A stretch of DNA of 64,000 bases from Chelonoidis abingdonii (Eukaryota; Chordata; Testudines; Testudinidae). Position numbers and translations under genes: made by a program. The stretch lies in contig NC_133771.1 in NCBI RefSeq assembly GCF_003597395.2, forward strand, positions 123,701,180 through 123,765,179, given 5' to 3'. Below, piece by piece: positions 35,426 through 47,695 of the stretch. Position 1 is the stretch's first letter. Each line of letters starts with the position of its first letter. Under the pieces are notes generated by a model. That model was given only the letters and a program-made list of their open reading frames with translations. It did no database searches and had not been told where the DNA came from.

Positions 35426-35747
35426 GAATCCATCTGTTCAAATGGAAGCTGAATCATGTGCAGGTATTTAGACTTTGCATAGGTTATAGCCACAGCTGAC
35501 ATCACAAAGACTGGGGATTATCAATTCTAAACAAAAACAAGTCATAGCATTGATTATTTTTTTTAAAGAATTTGCTCGCACATGTTCCTGATTGCTAAAG
35601 TTAATACTGGACTGGAGGTGGGGCGGAGAGAATGATTCTGCATTTTTTGGAATCTGTTTGTCATAACTTTTCAAAAATAGTATTTGACCCTACAACAACA
35701 AAGCAGGATGTCTGAGAGCACAGTTCATTATTTGGGGTAGTTTAGAA

Positions 35748-36161
35748 TAGTGGTTCGCAACCGGGGGTGCATGTACATCTAGGGGTACGCAGAGGTCTTC
35801 CGGGGGTACATCAACTCATCTAGATATTTACCTAGTTTTATAACAGGCTAGGTAAAAACCACTAGTGAAGTCAGTACAAACTAAAATTTCATAGAGACAA
35901 TTTCTTGTTTATATTGCTCTATATACTATATGCTGAAATGTAAGTACAATATTTATATTCCAATTGATTTATTGTATAATTATATAGTAAAAATGAGAAG
36001 TAAGCAATTTTTCAGTAATAGTGTGCTGTGTCACTTTTGTATTTTTATGTCTGATTTTATGAGTAGGTAGTTTTTAAGTGCGGTGAAACTTGAGGAACAC
36101 AAGACAAATCAGACTTCTGAAAGGTTACAGTACTGTACTCTGGAAAGGTTGAGAGCCACTG
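35748..36161. mobile_element. hAT MITE with 8-bp target duplication
   Basis: Inverted ends TAGTGGTTCGCAACC and GGTTGAGAGCCACTG enclose 414 bp including GGGGGTACATCAACTCATCT and CTGAAATGTAAGTACAATAT. The target duplication is GTTTAGAA (35740-35747) against GTTTAGGA (36162-36169), 7 of 8 identical. I recall this as an abundant turtle element. Confidence 0.88.
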
Positions 36162-36336
36162 GTTTAGGAAACCCCTGAGATTTATAGACTGAAGGAAATG
36201 GGTTTCCCTAGCAAATGGCCCCATTTCACACCACTTTTATTTACTGTCACTTTTATTTACTGTAAAATTAGTGCAAGAAGCTAAAATGTTGCACAAAGTA
36301 AGCTACTTTGGTTTAGAAGCTTTCATGAATAGCTTA

Positions 36337-36631
36337 GATCTTGTCTACACTGGCGCTTTACAGCACTGCAACTTTTTCACTCAGGGGTGTGAAAAAACAC
36401 CCCCCTGAGCACAGCAAGTTACAGCGCTGCAAAGCGCCAGTGTAAACAGTGCCCCAGCGCTGGGAATGCAGCTCACAGCACTGTAAGCTAATCCCCACGG
36501 GGATGTGAAGTACCTGCAGCGCTGGGAGAGCTCTCCCCAGCGCTGGCGCTGCGACCACACCCGCACTTCAAAGCGCTGCCACGGGAGCGCTCCCGCGGCA
36601 GCGCTGTATGGTTGCAAGTGTAGCCATACCC
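36337..36631. mobile_element. Harbinger-like MITE with TTA target duplication
   Basis: Fourteen-base imperfect inverted ends GATCTTGTCTACAC and GTGTAGCCATACCC are flanked on both sides by TTA (36334-36336, 36632-36634). The interior is GC-rich, with repeated CAGCGCTG and internal inversions. TTA duplication suggests PIF/Harbinger. Frames of 66 and 123 codons inside it are not genes. Confidence 0.75.
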
Positions 36632-36639
36632 TTAGTGTG

Positions 36640-39600
36640 TATACAGGTACAGTTTTGACAGTTAAAATGAGAATGAATGTGTAATAAGTGGAATGAAATG
36701 AAAATGTCTGGAATATCATAACTAACTGTACGTGAAGAGTGTCTTTAACCAAACATTAATTTAGCAAAGCTCAGGTTTGTCCTGCACACAAATTTATTAT
36801 ATAGAACAGATCCCTGTCATGGTAGAATTTTCTGAGACAGAAAGTTGGTGAATCAGGCTTACTACCAGAGACCAAGGACTTTCTCAAAGAAAGTATTTGT
36901 AATGGAAGTGATCGTGGCTGATTTGCCTCAAATGAACCTTGAATTAACAACATTTGTAGAAGGTTCCTTGTCTTTTGGCCATGAGTGTGTTACTTAGGCA
37001 AGGAGCCACACTGATAATGTTGAAAGCCACTTGTACAAAGAGATAATAACAACCTCAGTTTTAAAAAAGGTTGGCTGATTTTATTTCTCCGGTTATGATG
37101 AGTGGGGAGGTACATGTGGGAGGTATTCTGTTGTCTTGTCAGATAAGATTTTAAGGGACGCACTTGGGATATTTTTGACATGACTGGATAAGGATTACAA
37201 CATATATATTTTGGAAAGAAGACACCTGCTTGGGGAGCCAGCATTAGTACATGAAAGGTTTTTCCTCATGTTCTCCATCATTCCTGTGCCTGTGTATTTT
37301 TCCAGTTGCACAGGAAATCTGAGGCTGTTAGCTCACTTGCTGTCTAGACAATGTGACCAGCGGGGCCTTTGGAAGACTTCTTGAAACACACTATTATAGG
37401 CTGCTTTGTGATGAAAAGAGGTCTTACAAATATCTTGAAATTTAAACAGAGCTATTGTAGCGTTTTTCTTTGTGTGTTTGTCAGCCAAATCATTGGCTCA
37501 AAGTTAATCTCAATTACAGAGCATATTGTTAGTAATCCCCTCTAGTTCCAAAACAATAGTGAAGTGTGTGCATCTACTTGTATTTGTTATGTAAAATATG
37601 GTTTTACTTTTAAAATTGTTGAGGGGGGTATATTATGTAGCATTCTATCTTTTTTAGCAATGCCATCTTTAATACTGCTAAAAGACTGCGAGAAGGCCTG
37701 AATTTCTTAACTGTGGCTTCAGTCTCAGTCCAGCCTGAGCCCAAAAATCTACACTGCAGTTTTGCAGCCTGAGCCTGAGTCAGCTGACATGGAGTAGCTT
37801 TAGGTGTTTAATTGCAGCAGAGTCATACCTTATGTGATATGTTTTTAATGTTGAGCTGAGAATGTCCTAATGCTGTCAAACTAATTGTGTTTAGAATGTG
37901 CTTGCTTCCAAGATTATTATCAAGTTATTGCGGTCTCATTTTTGATGTTGGATTTTTATATTTTTTGGCTCTAGGAATATTCCTTGAGCAGGAAGGATCA
38001 TTATATAATATATATGTATTTATGTACTGTGTTGTTTCCCCTGTGCTTCACTGGTGAGTAACCTTAGGTTTCCTGGCTCCATATGAGTAGTTTACTTCCT
38101 ACACCTTTCCCTGCTGGCTGTGTTACAATTGTGGATCGGATTTAAGAATGGCTGTCCTGTCAAAGTCTGATAAGATTGTACCACTGGGAAAACATATCAT
38201 AATCCTAAACACAATGTGATCCTGTTCATTTTAGCTCTTGTACTTGTCACATGGACAAGAATAAAGGTGGTACATAGGTGGAAAGTGAAGGGGAAAGGGA
38301 AGATAGTCATAGATAACACACTTACCTAAGAGGTATAAATTCTGCACAGTGACAGCTAGGTTTGTAATCAAGTTTTATCTCTAAACTAGCTTTGAAAACT
38401 GGTTGGGATGTCCTGAATAATATAGATACACACACACAGATAATGTAGCATTTTGGTATGGTTTGGTAGCAGAAGATATAGGAAATTGCATTTCATCCTT
38501 TATTTTTCTTTAGACCTGGCACCACATTCTAAAACTAAAGTAAACTGTAGATAACACTAATAAGATTATGCTACAAGAATCAAACCTGTGTAGCAAAAGA
38601 TTTTTGGCAAGAGTAGCTTCGCTGTGCTTTATTTCAGGAAATCAGAACCTTACAGATGAAGTCTCCGAAAAAGAGGTAGAATTTAAGGCATGCCTTGGGG
38701 TATGGGGACCTCAGCCCCTTAAAAGAATCCCTGCAATTACCTAACTTGCAAGCTTTCCAACAAGATAAATGGAGCCACTGTAGCTTGAAGGTGCCTTGGT
38801 TTGAATGAGATGCAGTAAGGTCTGTCTGTTCTTTACAGGCATCATAGATCTGATAGTACTTATAAAAGAATAGAGCTGGTGCCCTGCTGACTAAATTGTC
38901 CTCTAGAGAAGTATTAGTTACAGAGCTTCTTTGTTAACTAGGCTGCACGCTTAAACCACTGTGGTACTTCTCTTATTAGCAGGTTTTTAAATAGCTTTGC
39001 GTATGGTTAAGTTAAGTGAGTGTGTGTATGTGTGTGTGTGTAAGTGTATTTATGTAATTTACATATAAAAATGTATGTGCACACATAATGTGTATGCCTG
39101 TAATATGGAAATTACATATTACTTTATTACTGTTCTGTTACTTGGAGGAACAGCAAACATTAAAATGCTGCTGACATGAGAACAATAAGATGACCTCTGC
39201 TCTTACTGTCTGTATACAGCATGCATTTCTTCTCTATGTAATTTCCTCATGTACCTTATTTTTTAATAACAAGGCTGCACTTATTCTTGCATTGCATGTA
39301 ATGGGTGATGGGAGGAGGAGGTCATAAGGTACATATAATTGCTGAATTATTGAATTAAAAGTAAAAAATCACATACAACTCCTTGGCAAGTTAACGAAGT
39401 ATGGATGGCTGACTTTGCCTACTGTAACCTGGACAGCCCTGTGGATAATATAAGTCTATTCACTCTTGTAAGAAAGCTTCCATGTTTATCTGTTTTCTTG
39501 CTTGGAAAGAAACACATTGTTGCTATGATAACGTCCCTGACAGTGTGGCTAAATGAATTGCAAGGTGTGCATGTACAATATCCTGTCCTGTAAGGAAATC

Positions 39601-41640
39601 CTGCTGTTTGTTCAGTGTGTGTGGATCATGATGTACAGGAGTGGGGTCAGTCAGGTCAGGCTGAAGTAGCGTGCAGTGCAGTTGAAGACTGTCTGTTGTT
39701 TGCATGCTCGCACACTCTCTCTCTCTCTGGACATAGTTTAGCTCTTTAAGCAAAGTAGCATCATGTGAGCCTTCCCCCTGCCCTTTTGCTTTAATGAATG
39801 AGCTGCATCAGGTTTGTGAGGAAATCCCTTGAAGGCATGCACTTGAGGAAATGCCTGGGACTTGTCACTCACTCCTCCCCTGTGGGGGATTAACGGAATA
39901 AGTTGTAATGCAACCTGATGGAAAAAATGAGCTTCACTCATGTCCTCTGCCTTCTTCCTCCTACACATACACACTGAGCAAGCCAAAGATAAATGGTGAT
40001 ATTATGGTGAACTCTCAAGTTTTGCCTTGATCCCTGAAGTACAAATCATTTTATCATGCACAGTATTACCCGCTTAATACTTTTTTTTTTTTTTTCCAAA
40101 TTCTGGCTTCATGAAACAAGTGATCTTCAGTCCAAAAAATGTTATTGAGTCTGAGCTGTAGTCTGGGCGAAATGGCCTCTCTAAACACAGAGTTGTGTAT
40201 GTATATCCTTTGTACCCCTTGGGTACACAGGATCTGTATTCATTGTGAACTGCTTCTGTTCTGCTAGATTCTGTTTTCAGTTTTTATTATGTGTTTTTCA
40301 GCAGCATTTGTTTTATCAGCAGTTTCTGCTATATTTGTTACACATTATGGCAGTAATAATTTGCTTCTGTTTAAGGGTGTGTTCTTTTATGCATGGAAAA
40401 GCAGTAATTACTTACCTATTTGTCAAATATACTCCTGTTTAAGAATCTCTATAATTATTCTATACTGTATGAAATACCTTCATTACTTGCTTACACTTTC
40501 TATAGACATTAATAGTTTTTAGAACAGACAATACAAAAACAGTTTATTGCCATTTACAGTATGATGACACTATTTTCAGGGAGTTGCAACTTTACTATAA
40601 AATCAGTGCAGTGTTGACATACAGGGTCAGATTATGAATATGGATTCCCATTTTTACATGCGCAATGAACTACACCTACGGTTTTGTGCTCAGAGGAAAA
40701 AGCATTAATATCACAGGTGCAAAGTTATACCCACAGAAACGGAGGTCTTATTTGGATTGGAAAGAAGGTTCATGAAGTGTCATGTTGGGAGCAAATTTGG
40801 AGCAAAAATGGAGGGTCAGGCACAGAGAGTAGTCCTCATTATGCGCAAGGAAAGGTCAAGTCCAGCATGTTGCGTGTTTTCTGTACTGGTTTAGTTTTTA
40901 AGATTATTTTGCACTTAAACTCATGCAACCTGGAAGTGAATTATAGTTTTCAAAAAATTCTGTTTTTTTTTAGAGGGTAAGTCTTTTGTAAGGGGGCCAG
41001 TAGGGGATGGCAAATTTGTTACATTTAAGGATACTCCTTTGCAATCTGGCCCAAAGTATTGAAAATTAAACAAAAATATTATTGAGATGTTCTTGCTTTG
41101 CTTATCAAAAATTTGGCTGATGCTTGTACATGAATAATTTGTCCCTTCATCAACTCTCCCCCAAACGGAGCAAGATTTTCCACACCTTACTCATGTGACC
41201 AATCATGTTAGCTTCAGTGGAACTACGTATGTGAGTAAGATTAGTACCATGTGAGCAAGATTAGAACCAAATGGATAAATGGTCTGTCATACCAGTTATT
41301 TAATCTGTTGAAGACTTTGAGGTCAGATGACGCAGGAGATGACCTATTTTATGTGTGAAATAGCAATCTCTTTTTTATTTGCACCTTACTTAGCTAATAG
41401 AAGTATCAGCTTGCCTCCTAACATATACTTTACAATCTTAAAGTGTTTGTCATTATTTAAAAAATCCACAACATTTTGCAAAATGTGGGTTTTCTCAGTA
41501 TCTGTTAAGTATGAATGCTTACGCAAGAGCTTCCTCCAACAGAAGGTTACTGAACTTTTGGGAGCTCCCACTTCTATTGAAAAATTATGGGATACACTTC
41601 TACTTGGTTGCTACATTTCTAGTTGTTTGACATTTACTAA
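36640..41640. other. Intronic sequence with minor repeats
   Basis: A MITE-like piece lies at 37690-37800 (CCTGAGCCCAAAAATCTACA, TGCAGCCTGAGCCTGAGTCA). A TG-rich run is at 39018-39043, a TC run near 39713-39728, T15 at 40081-40095 and an old amniote repeat around 41140-41290 (CACACCTTACTCATGTGACC, TATGTGAGTAAGATTAGTAC). No exon was recognised. Confidence 0.4.
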
Positions 41641-41689
41641 AGTCCAATCCTGAAGAACCAACTAATTCCGTAGGGCTTGAGCTACAGTC

Positions 41690-44600
41690 AAAAGTCAAAT
41701 TGGTATCTTAAGTACAAGTGATCATGACTTGATTGATTTTATAGTGTGCAAACTGAGTAAAGTCCAGGCCAGTAATATATATATCTAGTACTGTGAAAGG
41801 ACCAATTTCACAGAGCTGAATACATTTATGAGCTATATTAGGTTGGAGAAGAATTTAATCAGAAAAATGTTAAAGATCATTGGGAATTGTTTACAAACAC
41901 TTCACTAGATGCCCAAAAAAAATCACAATTGAGTAAGAAGGCTGTATTGGTTAAAAAACTGACCTGGTTAAAAGGGGGAAGTAAAGACAGCTATAAAAAG
42001 TAGTATATATAGAAGAAAGGGGAAGTTAATAGTAATGAATGTAAATCAGAAGCTAGAAACTGTAGATGATTTATAAGGGAAGCAAAAGGACACAAGGATG
42101 AATCTAGGGCCAGCAGAGTTAAGGACAGTAAGAAGGAGTTTGTTAAGAATATTAGAAACAAAAAGAATCATAACAGTGATGTTGGTCAATTACTAAATGG
42201 AAGTGGTAGAATTATCAATAATAATGCAGAAAAGGCAGAAGTGGTCAATAAATATTTCTGTTCTGTATTGGAGAGGGGAATATTATGTAGACATATCACG
42301 TGATAACTCTTTGCACTCCACTAATATCTCAGGAGAATGTTAAACAGCAGCTACTATAGTTAGACATTTTAAAATCAGCAGGTCCAGATAGATGCATCCA
42401 AGAGTTCTAAAAGAGCAGGGTGAGGAGCTTGCTGTATCTTGGAACACTGGAAGTTTCAGAAGACTGGAAGAAAGCTAATGTTGTGCCAATATTTTAAAAG
42501 TGTAAACAGGATAACCAGGTTATTATAAGTCTGTCAATCTGACATTGATCCCAGGCAAGATAATGGAGTTGCTTATACGGGTCTCAATAAAGAATTAAAA
42601 GGGGGTAATCTAATTGATGCCAGTCAGTATGGGTTTATGGAATATGGAACTTGTCAAACTAACTTGATTTTTTTGTATGAGATTACAGGTTTGGTTGATA
42701 AAGGCAGTAGTGTTGATTTAATATACTTAGACTTCTGTAAGGCAGTTGACATGATGCCGCACAACATTTGATTAAAAAATTATAATGATATAAAATTAAC
42801 ATGGAACATATTAAGTGGATTAAAAGCTGGATAACAGATAGGTCTCACAATGTAATTGTAAATAGGGAATCATCATTGAGCATATGCATTTCTAGTGGGG
42901 TCCTACAGGGACTGGCTCTTGATCATATGCTATTTAACGTTTTTATCCATGATCTGAAAGAAAGCACAAAATCATCCCTGTCATAGTATTCTTTCCCAAA
43001 TCTGAACCTTAGCTTCCAAAAAATGAAGTACTAGCATTAATTCCACTAAGCTTAATTACCAGCTTAGATCTGATACGCTGCCACCAATCAGGACTTTGAG
43101 TGTCTGATAAACTCTAGTCTCCCCAAAACCTTCCCTGGGGACCCCCAAGACCCAGACCCCCTGGATCTTAATACAAGGAAAGTAAGCTCTTTCCCTCACT
43201 AGTGCCTCTCCTAGGCCCCTCCCTGGTTACCCTAGAAGTCAACGTGATCAGACTCCTTGAATCTTAAAACAGGGTTCCACCTCACCCGAGCATACAGATT
43301 CAAGCGCCGTGGATCTAAGCAGAGTTCCACCTTTCCCCGTCGCTGCTTGTCTTCCCTGTCTCCGTAGCACTCCCTGGTAAGTACAGACTGCGAATTCCTT
43401 GAGCCTCAACTAGGGAAAAAACAAACAGGCCTTAAAAGCAGAAACTTTTAATAAAAGAAGAAAAAGAAGAGAAGTTAAAGTATCTCGTAATCCTAATGAG
43501 TAAAATATTACAGGGTCTTTCAGCTTATAGACAATGGAGAAAAGTCTTCTCCAAAGCCAAGAGAAGTGACGAGATGTGTAAGTTAATTGCTTTCAGCCCG
43601 AAACGACGATTAGAACGTACAGCAGGATACCCAGTTGGCAAATACAGAAACAATCGAAAAGATCTATACCGGCCTTTTTACTTCAACTCACTATTCTGAG
43701 AGTAGTGGTATGGAGACTGTGATCAGGAGATGGGCAAGAAACTGGTGGCACGTCTAGTCCCTTCCGGGACACAGAGAAAACAAAGCAAACCCCAAAACCC
43801 ACAAAACAAAGGCTTCCCTCCACCAAGATTTGAAAGTGTCTTGTTTCCTGATTGGTCCTCTGGTCAGGTGTTGCAAGTCACTGTTTGTTAACCCTTTACA
43901 GGTGAAAGAGACATTAACTCTTAGCTATCTGTTTATGACAATCCCTGATAAAGTTTGCAGATGACACTCAAATTTTGGGAATGGTAAATAATGAAGAGGA
44001 CAGGTCACTGATACAGAGCAATCTGTATCTCTTGGTAAGCTGGGCACAAGCAAACAATGTGTTTTAATATGGTCAAATGTAAGTGTGTAGGTCTAGAAAC
44101 AAAGACTGTAAGCCATTCTTACAGGATGGGGAACTTTTATATCCTGGGAAGCAGTGACTCTGAAAAAGATTTGGGGATTGTGGTGAATGGTCAGCTGCAC
44201 CTGGGCTCCCAGCTGTGGCCAGAAGTGCTAACGTGACCTTTGGATGCATAAACAGGGAAATCTGAAGTAGGAGTAGAGAGGTTATTTTGGCATTAGTGCA
44301 GCCTGTGCTAGAATACTGTGTCCAGTTCTGGTGTCCGCAATTCAAGAATAACGTTGATAAACTGATGAGGATTCAGAGGAGAGCCACAGGAATGATTAAA
44401 AGATTGGAAAACATGCCTTATAGTGATAGATTCATGGAGTTCTATCTATTTAGCTTAATAAAGAGAATATTAAAGGTGACTTTATCACAGTCTATAAGTA
44501 CCTACCTGGGGAACAAATATTTAATAATGGGCTCTTCAGTGAAGTAGAGAACTTTATAACATGATCCAATGGCTGGAAGCTAAAGCTAGATAAATTCAGA

Positions 44601-44830
44601 TGTAAAATAAAATAAAGCATAAATTCCAAACAGTGAGGGTAATTAACCACTGGAACAAATTACCAAGGATTGTGGTGGAGTCTGCATCGCTGGACATTTT
44701 GAAATCAAGATTGGATATTTCTCTGTGTGATACACTCTAGAAATTTGGGGAAGGTCTGTGGTCTGTGTTATATAGGAGATCAGACTAGATGATCACAGTG
44801 GTCCCTTGGAATCTAGGAATCTAAACTTTT
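41690..44830 (+). mobile_element. CR1 LINE, long 5'-truncated copy, split by a solo LTR
   Basis: Degenerate ORF2 reverse-transcriptase pieces run in order on the + strand. YLDFCKAVDMMPH is near 42727-42770, and SSGVLQGLALDHMLFNVF is near 42890-42945. After the LTR, the frame resumes at KFADDTQI-like sequence near 43950, then VQPVLEYCVQFWCPQFK (44300-44350) and IQRRATGMIKRLENMPY. The 3' end carries ATCAGACTAGATGATCAC and TCTAGGAATCTAA. It contains many stops. The 42979-43940 segment is foreign. Confidence 0.88.
42979..43940 (-). mobile_element. Solo LTR (962 bp) nested in CR1, with 5-bp target duplication
   Basis: The ends are TGTCATA and TATGACA, and ATCCC is duplicated at 42974-42978 and 43941-43945. 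Minus-strand orientation is set by its match to the element at 2936, which starts TGTCATAAACAGATAGCTAA. The 5-bp duplication and TG...CA ends fit an LTR retrotransposon integrase. There is no internal region, so this is a solo LTR left by recombination. I recall the sequence as a frequent turtle LTR. Whether it belongs to Gypsy or ERV is unsettled. A 67-codon frame at 43496-43699 has no domain. Confidence 0.88.
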
Positions 44831-44959
44831 TGGGGTTGTAACCAGCCTTCAGGTGATTGAGATTTTTCGTTAACTAGCATTCAGATAAGCGAGGTTTGAC
44901 GATATAGGGAACACTTTATGCAGCCATATCTGAAATGAAACACAGCAGCATTGTATACA

Positions 44960-45603
44960 ATATTCCCTCTAATTTTTCCCACCCATGTGTGGAATGAATT
45001 TTGTTATGTTCACCAATTTGGAGGTGATGTGTGACACATCATCTTCATATTGGTGCACATAACAAAATTGACGGGGTGGGGCCGAGGGGTTTGGAGGGTG
45101 GGAGGGAGGTTGGGATGTGAGGGGTCCGGCAAGGGGTGTGAGCTCTGGGATGGGGCCAGGGATGAAGGTCTCAGGGCTGGGGCAGAGGGTTGGGTGCAGG
45201 GGTGCGGGCTCCAGCTGGGTGTGCGGGCTCTGGAGTGGGGCCAGGGATGAGGGTTTGGGGTGCAGGAGGGTGCTCCAGGGCGATGACAGGGAGAGAGACT
45301 CCCCGCAGCTTTCTCTCCCTGAGCAGCACCTGGGCTGGTGGGGAGAGATCCCTCTCCCTGCAATGGCAGCTCTGGGGTTGGGGCTGCAGGATAGGCGCCC
45401 CAGCCCCAGCAGGTCTGGGCTGGGGCTGGATGGAGGCACACCAGCGGAGCCTGGAGCCAAGCTGCCCTGCCCTGGCTGTGCCTGGGTCCGTGTGACCCAG
45501 CCACGGCAGTTCTGGGCTGCAGCACAGTTGGGGCCGGGGACACACTAGGTCCCTGGGCAGGTTCCCTGAGTGCCTGCATGGCCATGCAGGTTACAGGGAA
45601 CTT
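44960..45603. mobile_element. GC-rich turtle MITE-like element ending 0.33 kb before the exon
   Basis: Outer ends TTCCCTCTAATTTTTCCC and (inverted) TTACAGGGAACTTAG resemble a recalled turtle element with AGTTCCCTCTAA termini. A near-perfect palindrome lies at 45005-45069. The interior is G-rich repeats such as GGGGCCAGGGATGAGGGTTT. Frames up to 191 codons on both strands come from low-complexity GC content and encode Pro/Ser-rich or Gly-rich strings without a domain. No flanking duplication is clear. Confidence 0.6.
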
Positions 45604-45639
45604 AGATCATACAATAGTTAAAAAAAACAAGTGAAGAAC

Positions 45640-45830
45640 GGCTTATCCAGCTAAAAGTAGAAGGGGATTTTAGATTGGTAGAATGTAGTTATATGAATTG
45701 GAATTTAACCAACAGACCAGAGCAAACTTCCTTACTATTGAAAAAATCGCAGTTGGGTCTTTAATGAGACACAGGGCCAGGGCCAGGCATCATCTTCTAC
45801 ATGAAATAACGTCTTAAAAATAATAATGGT
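45640..45830. repeat. Degraded ancient repeat upstream of the ARID1B exon
   Basis: AAAATCGCAGTTGGGTCTTT followed by AATGAGACACAGGGCC resembles a short old amniote repeat phrase (GGATCTTTAATGACCACAGA). Weak evidence. Confidence 0.3.
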
Positions 45831-45935
45831 TTCCACCCAAGCACAGATAGTTCCTCACTACCCTTGTAGTTTGCAAGTGCTGTTCCTTGGGTGTTAGTTC
45901 TTACTCATACGCTATTTTTTTTCTTTTTCTCTCAG

Positions 45936-46179
45936 GATTTATCCGGCTCCATTGATGACCTGCCCACTGGAACTGAAGCAACACTGAGTTCAGCGGTTAG
46001 TGCATCAGGCTCTACAAGCAGCCAGGGAGAGCAAAGTAACCCTGCACAGTCACCTTTCTCCCCTCATGCCTCCCCACATCTCTCTGGAATCCCAGGAGGT
46101 CCATCACCTTCCCCTGTAGGCTCTCCTGTTGGAAGCAACCAGTCAAGATCTGGTCCAATTTCTCCTGCAAGTATTCCAG
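45936..46179 (+). CDS. ARID1B: ARID1B internal coding exon (N-terminal Ser/Pro-rich region)
   Basis: Seen: a polypyrimidine tract ending TTTTTCTCTCAG stops at 45935, an open frame of 81 codons plus one base follows, and a consensus donor (CCAG|GTAAAT) starts at 46180. The peptide begins [12 protein letters not shown], contains [17 protein letters not shown] and ends [12 protein letters not shown], leaving one G to start the next codon. Family knowledge: this matches the low-complexity region of ARID1B, N-terminal to the ARID DNA-binding domain. ARID1B is a nuclear subunit of BAF (SWI/SNF) chromatin-remodelling complexes. The paralogue ARID1A has a similar segment, but the [14 protein letters not shown] stretch fits ARID1B better. 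The segment has no enzymatic motif and is probably disordered. The exon is 244 nt, starts in phase 0 and ends after codon position 1. Without splicing the frame would continue into the intron to a stop at about 46338. It is the only confident coding exon in the window. Confidence 0.95.
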
Positions 46180-47695
46180 GTAAATTTGACTTAAAAAATA
46201 AAATGAGTAGAAATATGATGTTTTATGTAATTTTAAAAATAATTACTTCTGTGGGTTGGGTATTTGAAATTCATTCATTTTATGGAAATCTTGCATTTAT
46301 GTGGCCTTTTGTTGTTAAAATACCCACTTATCGGAAATGAATTCAAACTAAAACTTCAGAACAAACACCCCTGAACTCTTTGAATCTTCTGGTCTAGATC
46401 CAAAATTGCGCTCGGTATGTGTCTTTATAATGGGCCGGTCAAAACCTTTGATCCAAACACTCTCAACTTTACAGCAGTACAGCTCAGACCTTTTCCCTTG
46501 GACCAAATCTTGGATCCATCTATCAAAAGTCTCACACTTCTTTGAATTGTTCTGGGTCCCTTTTTCATTCTACATATGGGGTTTTGTTGTCTTTGATCCC
46601 TGGAGTTATAAAGTACCATAAGCCCAGGAAGGGAAAATAGTTGATAGGCTGTGTTATGAATGCATAGTGAGTGACATCAGTGCAGACTAGTAAAGATAGT
46701 ATTTTCCACCCTACAGCTGGAAGGGACAAGAAATCACTATAGGATTCCATCCCACCAATAATTGTTAAACTGATAGAGAAATGTTTGCTACTCATTTTCC
46801 AATGCCATTTGGCATGTGATACAAGGTAGTTCATGTAGACTAAGACATTTATAAAGATACCTTAAACTGCCCAGAAGAAAAGTTATATGCATTATTTCTA
46901 GACACATTGTAAACTGGTCCCCACCTGTCTAGTATAGTAGAGGTAGGCTGAGGTCATACACTGAATCATGTGCTTTACAATGAGGGCTCAAATCAAATGG
47001 CGTTGCTGGAAGTCCCAAATTTGGTTGAAGGAACCCACCATTAAAATATGGGAAGTAGTTCATTTACATTTGGTGTACCTCCAAACAATCATGTCCAGCT
47101 AAATAAATTGGTGTTTTGTCTACCTAATTAATTTTTTACCAGGAAGTCGACATGGTTTTGAAAGTCAGCCATCCTGTTCTATGGAATGATTTGCCAGTCC
47201 TGGAAGTCCCATCTTTCCAAAGTAGCTTTTTTAGGAATGACATAAAAACAGGATAGGCTGCTCCAGGTTGCCTCCTGGCCTAAGCAGCCTCCAAAACCAA
47301 GTTTTTCTCACTCTTTTGGTAGATGATGAACTTTCAGATATGAACTAGAGCAGCTGCTGTCTTCCTGAATCTACAGTCTGCTGCAGTGCCTTTGCTGCTG
47401 TTTACACCGTTCCAAGCAACAGCTACAGAACGAAATTAACAAGACTGCAATTCAGAAGCTTTGAGTAGAAGTGAAATTGACTGGAATATTGACCTTTCAG
47501 TCTTCTGCTTCTTGGGAAAGCACTGAGAAGCACCAGAGGCAAGCTCTGGAGTGATTCATGGGCAAGGAGAGCAGTAAGGACCCTACCCTGCCAGCAGCCA
47601 AGTATAAAGTAATGGAGACAATCACTCACTCCTTTTGCAGCTTTCTGGAGGCTGAGAGAAGCAGAGCAGTAGGCACCCACCACTAATAATATTAA
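46180..47695. other. Intron between the ARID1B exon and the DIRS element
   Basis: No repeat family or exon was recognised. A 167-codon minus-strand frame (47423-47926) straddles into the DIRS left terminus and has no domain. Confidence 0.4.

Larger units (their letters stand above)
1..45935 (+). other. ARID1B: Upstream ARID1B intron (5' end outside window)
   Basis: No upstream ARID1B exon is recognisable before the acceptor at 45935, so this stretch is taken as one intron or the 3' part of one. It is AT-rich single-copy DNA interrupted by the repeats listed separately. ARID1B is known to have very long introns in vertebrates, which fits. A short or diverged exon could have been missed by eye. 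Confidence 0.75.

Noticed and set aside
45010..45585. Overlapping frames of 101-191 codons on both strands
   Set aside because: They lie in a GC-rich repeat with stop-poor composition. The products are low-complexity Pro/Ser or Gly strings, and both strands are equally open.
45891..45935. Start codon with hydrophobic leader directly before the ARID1B exon
   Set aside because: These codons translate the polypyrimidine tract and acceptor; the poly-Phe run is intronic.
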